Assembly (NCBI GenBank): GCA_964500805.1
Contig: CAZCQH010000009.1
Location: 61,685-125,684 of the forward strand
DNA length: 64,000 nucleotides
Source: Ga0077555 sp964500805
GTDB lineage: Bacteria; Pseudomonadota; Alphaproteobacteria; Rhizobiales; Hyphomicrobiaceae
Reading direction: 5' to 3'
The position numbers and the translations under genes are program-made. The notes under the pieces are model-generated. The model made no database searches and was not told the DNA's origin. It saw nothing but the letters and a program-made list of their open reading frames with translations. Below, in pieces: positions 62,692 through 64,000 of this stretch; within the stretch, counting starts at the first letter, position 1, and each line of letters starts with the position of its first letter.

Positions 62692-62725
62692 AACCCCGGC
62701 TAGGTACGCCTGGCCGGGGTTTACT
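62692..62725 (+). terminator. Rho-independent-type terminator after the small lipoprotein gene
   Basis: A 9-bp perfect stem AACCCCGGC/GCCGGGGTT with a 12-base loop is followed by TACTTT. It lies 44 bases past the lipoprotein stop and just before the convergent end of the AsmA-family gene. Confidence 0.75.
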
Positions 62726-62753
62726 TTGCGCGCTGCGCCGGCAATCCGGCGCT

Positions 62754-64000
62754 CTAATTGCCGAAGATATTCTGCAACGCCTGGGCGGCCGCGTCCTCGG
62801 CCCTCAGGGCAGGCTCGGCACGGGCTTCGCGCTTCTTGCCGGTCTTCTTCGGCGGGGCGACCGTCTCCGCCTCGCTCGGGGCCGCCTTGCCGGCAGCGTC
62901 CGGCGTCGAGGCCTCATCCGCCGGCGACGTGGCGCCAAGCAGCTGGCCGATGCCGCTGATCGCGCCGGCCTGAAGCGAATCAGGGGCCAGATTGCCGTCC
63001 TTGATCAGGGCGCCGATCCCCGAATCGCCCGCCGCTCCGGGCAGCGCCGCCAAGCCACCGCGGAGACGCGTGAGCTGCTCGTAGGCTGCCACAGGATCGG
63101 TCAGAATGCCCTCGATATCGGGATAGATCGACGGGCTTGCCCAGGGGCCTGAAATGGCGACGGGCACGCCGAGCCCCTTCAAATCCTTGCCGCCCTGCCC
63201 CTCGAGGCTTGCGACCAACTCCGGGTTTACGCGGAATTTGAGGGTTTGCGCCGGAAGGTCGATGCGGCCTGCGCCCGCCATCCGCACCAGCGGTCCGGCA
63301 AGGCGGAGATCTGAGGTCTCTGCCTGACCCTTGGCGACCCTGAAGCTCGCGCCGAGCGTCGCGAAGTCGGTCTTCTCCGCCGCATTCTCCTGCCAGCCCG
63401 CGAGAACCCCGGTGCTCAAGCGCCGGATCGTCTTGGCGATGTTGATGCCGCGGATGGCGCCATCGGTGAATTCGAATTTGGCCGAGCCGCTGAGGCCTGA
63501 GACCATCGTGCGCTGGCTCGCGCCGCTCGTCGCAAGGTCGAGCGTGATGGCGCCTGTCCCCTCGAGGCTCTCAAACCCGGCTGCATCCTTGAGGAAGGGG
63601 TAGGCGTTGAAATTCACCAGCGACAAGCGAACCCGCTGCGCGGCGACCTTGCCGCTGGCATCGACAGCGATGTTAAGCGTGCCCGCACCGTCGTAGAGCT
63701 TGAAGTTCGGCAGGCTCGCGGCGAGCTTACCGCCTGAGACCGTGGCCTGCAAATTCGCTTGCGCGATTCTGATGCCGTTATAAGTGAGCTGCCCGGCCGA
63801 GAGCTTGAGCTTCGCCGTGACGCTTCTGAGCGGCGCGAAGTCGATTCTCGCATCGCTCCACCCCGCCTGCCCCGCCCCGTCTTTGCCGGCCGCGGAAGCT
63901 GCGTTGCCTTGCGCCCCGAGCAACGCATCGAGGTTCAACGCCTGTCCTGTGAACGCGGCGTTGATGGCGGGAACGGCGCCCGAGAGATCGGCGACCGCCG
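62754..64000 (-). CDS. AsmA-family protein, 5' part outside the window
   Basis: The C-terminal 415 or so residues of an AsmA-family protein, running off the right edge with an open frame. AsmA proteins are large inner-membrane-anchored periplasmic proteins linked to lipid transport and outer-membrane assembly. Family features include LKLSAGQLTYNGIRIAQANLQATVSGGKLAASLPNF, SGLSGSAKFEFTDGAIRGINIAKTIRRL (the AsmA_2-type core), AGAGRIDLPAQTLKFRVNPELV and a C-terminal VPVAISGPWASPSIYPDIEGIL. A lysine- and alanine-rich tail (PPKKTGKKREARAEP) ends it. The visible ATG at 63938 is internal. Confidence 0.9.
   Translation of the reverse strand, partial: AVADLSGAVPAINAAFTGQALNLDALLGAQGNAASAAGKDGAGQAGWSDARIDFAPLRSVTAKLKLSAGQLTYNGIRIAQANLQATVSGGKLAASLPNFKLYDGAGTLNIAVDASGKVAAQRVRLSLVNFNAYPFLKDAAGFESLEGTGAITLDLATSGASQRTMVSGLSGSAKFEFTDGAIRGINIAKTIRRLSTGVLAGWQENAAEKTDFATLGASFRVAKGQAETSDLRLAGPLVRMAGAGRIDLPAQTLKFRVNPELVASLEGQGGKDLKGLGVPVAISGPWASPSIYPDIEGILTDPVAAYEQLTRLRGGLAALPGAAGDSGIGALIKDGNLAPDSLQAGAISGIGQLLGATSPADEASTPDAAGKAAPSEAETVAPPKKTGKKREARAEPALRAEDAAAQALQNIFGN

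Overview
The window is GC-rich DNA from an alphaproteobacterium, most likely of the Hyphomicrobiales (Rhizobiales). The protein families support this: a choXWV choline transporter, betBA, the heterotetrameric sarcosine oxidase soxBDAG, dgcAB with its own ETF pair, and small secreted or lipoprotein genes typical of that order. It appears to be a scaffold of a draft or metagenome assembly. Two runs of exactly 100 N (46391-46490 and 57467-57566) are each flanked by a perfect 55-base direct repeat, as expected when two contigs that overlap by one k-mer are scaffolded. Collapsing the second gap restores one uninterrupted gene.

Left end (1-7.4 kb). A truncated secreted protein and a glycine-zipper protein with a histone-H1-like tail are followed by the 3' half of a tRNA-Ser(CGA), which has no 5' half and looks like an attachment-site remnant. 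To its right lies an amino-sugar block of noticeably lower G+C: a BadF-type GlcNAc/MurNAc kinase, nagA and a SIS-family glucosamine-6-phosphate deaminase on the minus strand, with murQ divergent on the plus strand. Together these convert MurNAc/GlcNAc to fructose-6-phosphate. murA follows, at normal G+C, then a small cluster of TTCCCTGT/ACAGGGAA repeats.

7.4-23.3 kb. A DASS anion symporter and a secreted von Willebrand A protein precede a long minus-strand operon (about 20.7 kb down to 9.9 kb). It encodes a dimethylglycine/sarcosine-dehydrogenase-like flavoprotein, a complete CUT1-type ABC importer (two permeases, binding protein, ATPase), a choline-kinase-like phosphotransferase, an SDR dehydrogenase, two tiny membrane proteins, a DeoR regulator and a Tat-exported cyclase-family hydrolase. 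Its substrate cannot be read from sequence. Upstream are an exported M20 amidohydrolase and the toxin-antitoxin-like mobile mystery protein pair A (XRE) / B (Fic) with a palindromic operator.

23.4-44.1 kb. This is a choline-to-pyruvate region. betBA oxidise choline to glycine betaine, a GATase-AraC regulator is divergent from them, and choXWV import choline behind a 187-bp tandemly duplicated leader. A 12.5-kb minus-strand operon, soxB-soxD-soxA-soxG-sdaA-dgcA-dgcB-etfA-etfB, demethylates dimethylglycine and sarcosine and deaminates serine. The betaine-to-dimethylglycine step and glyA are not in the window.

44.4-64 kb. This stretch starts with a two-module outer-membrane beta-barrel protein carrying PGRS-like polyglycine loops. 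Next is a tightly coupled five-gene surface-glycan operon (pyruvyltransferase, CapK-like ligase, two GT2 glycosyltransferases, sulfotransferase). Single genes follow: OsmC, SDR, secreted YtcJ-type amidohydrolase, second sulfotransferase, small secreted protein, Tat-exported BMP-family binding protein, zinc metallopeptidase, SOUL protein, CBS-pair protein, glycine-zipper protein, Sel1 protein, a 36-residue lipoprotein with a good terminator, and an AsmA-family protein running off the right edge.
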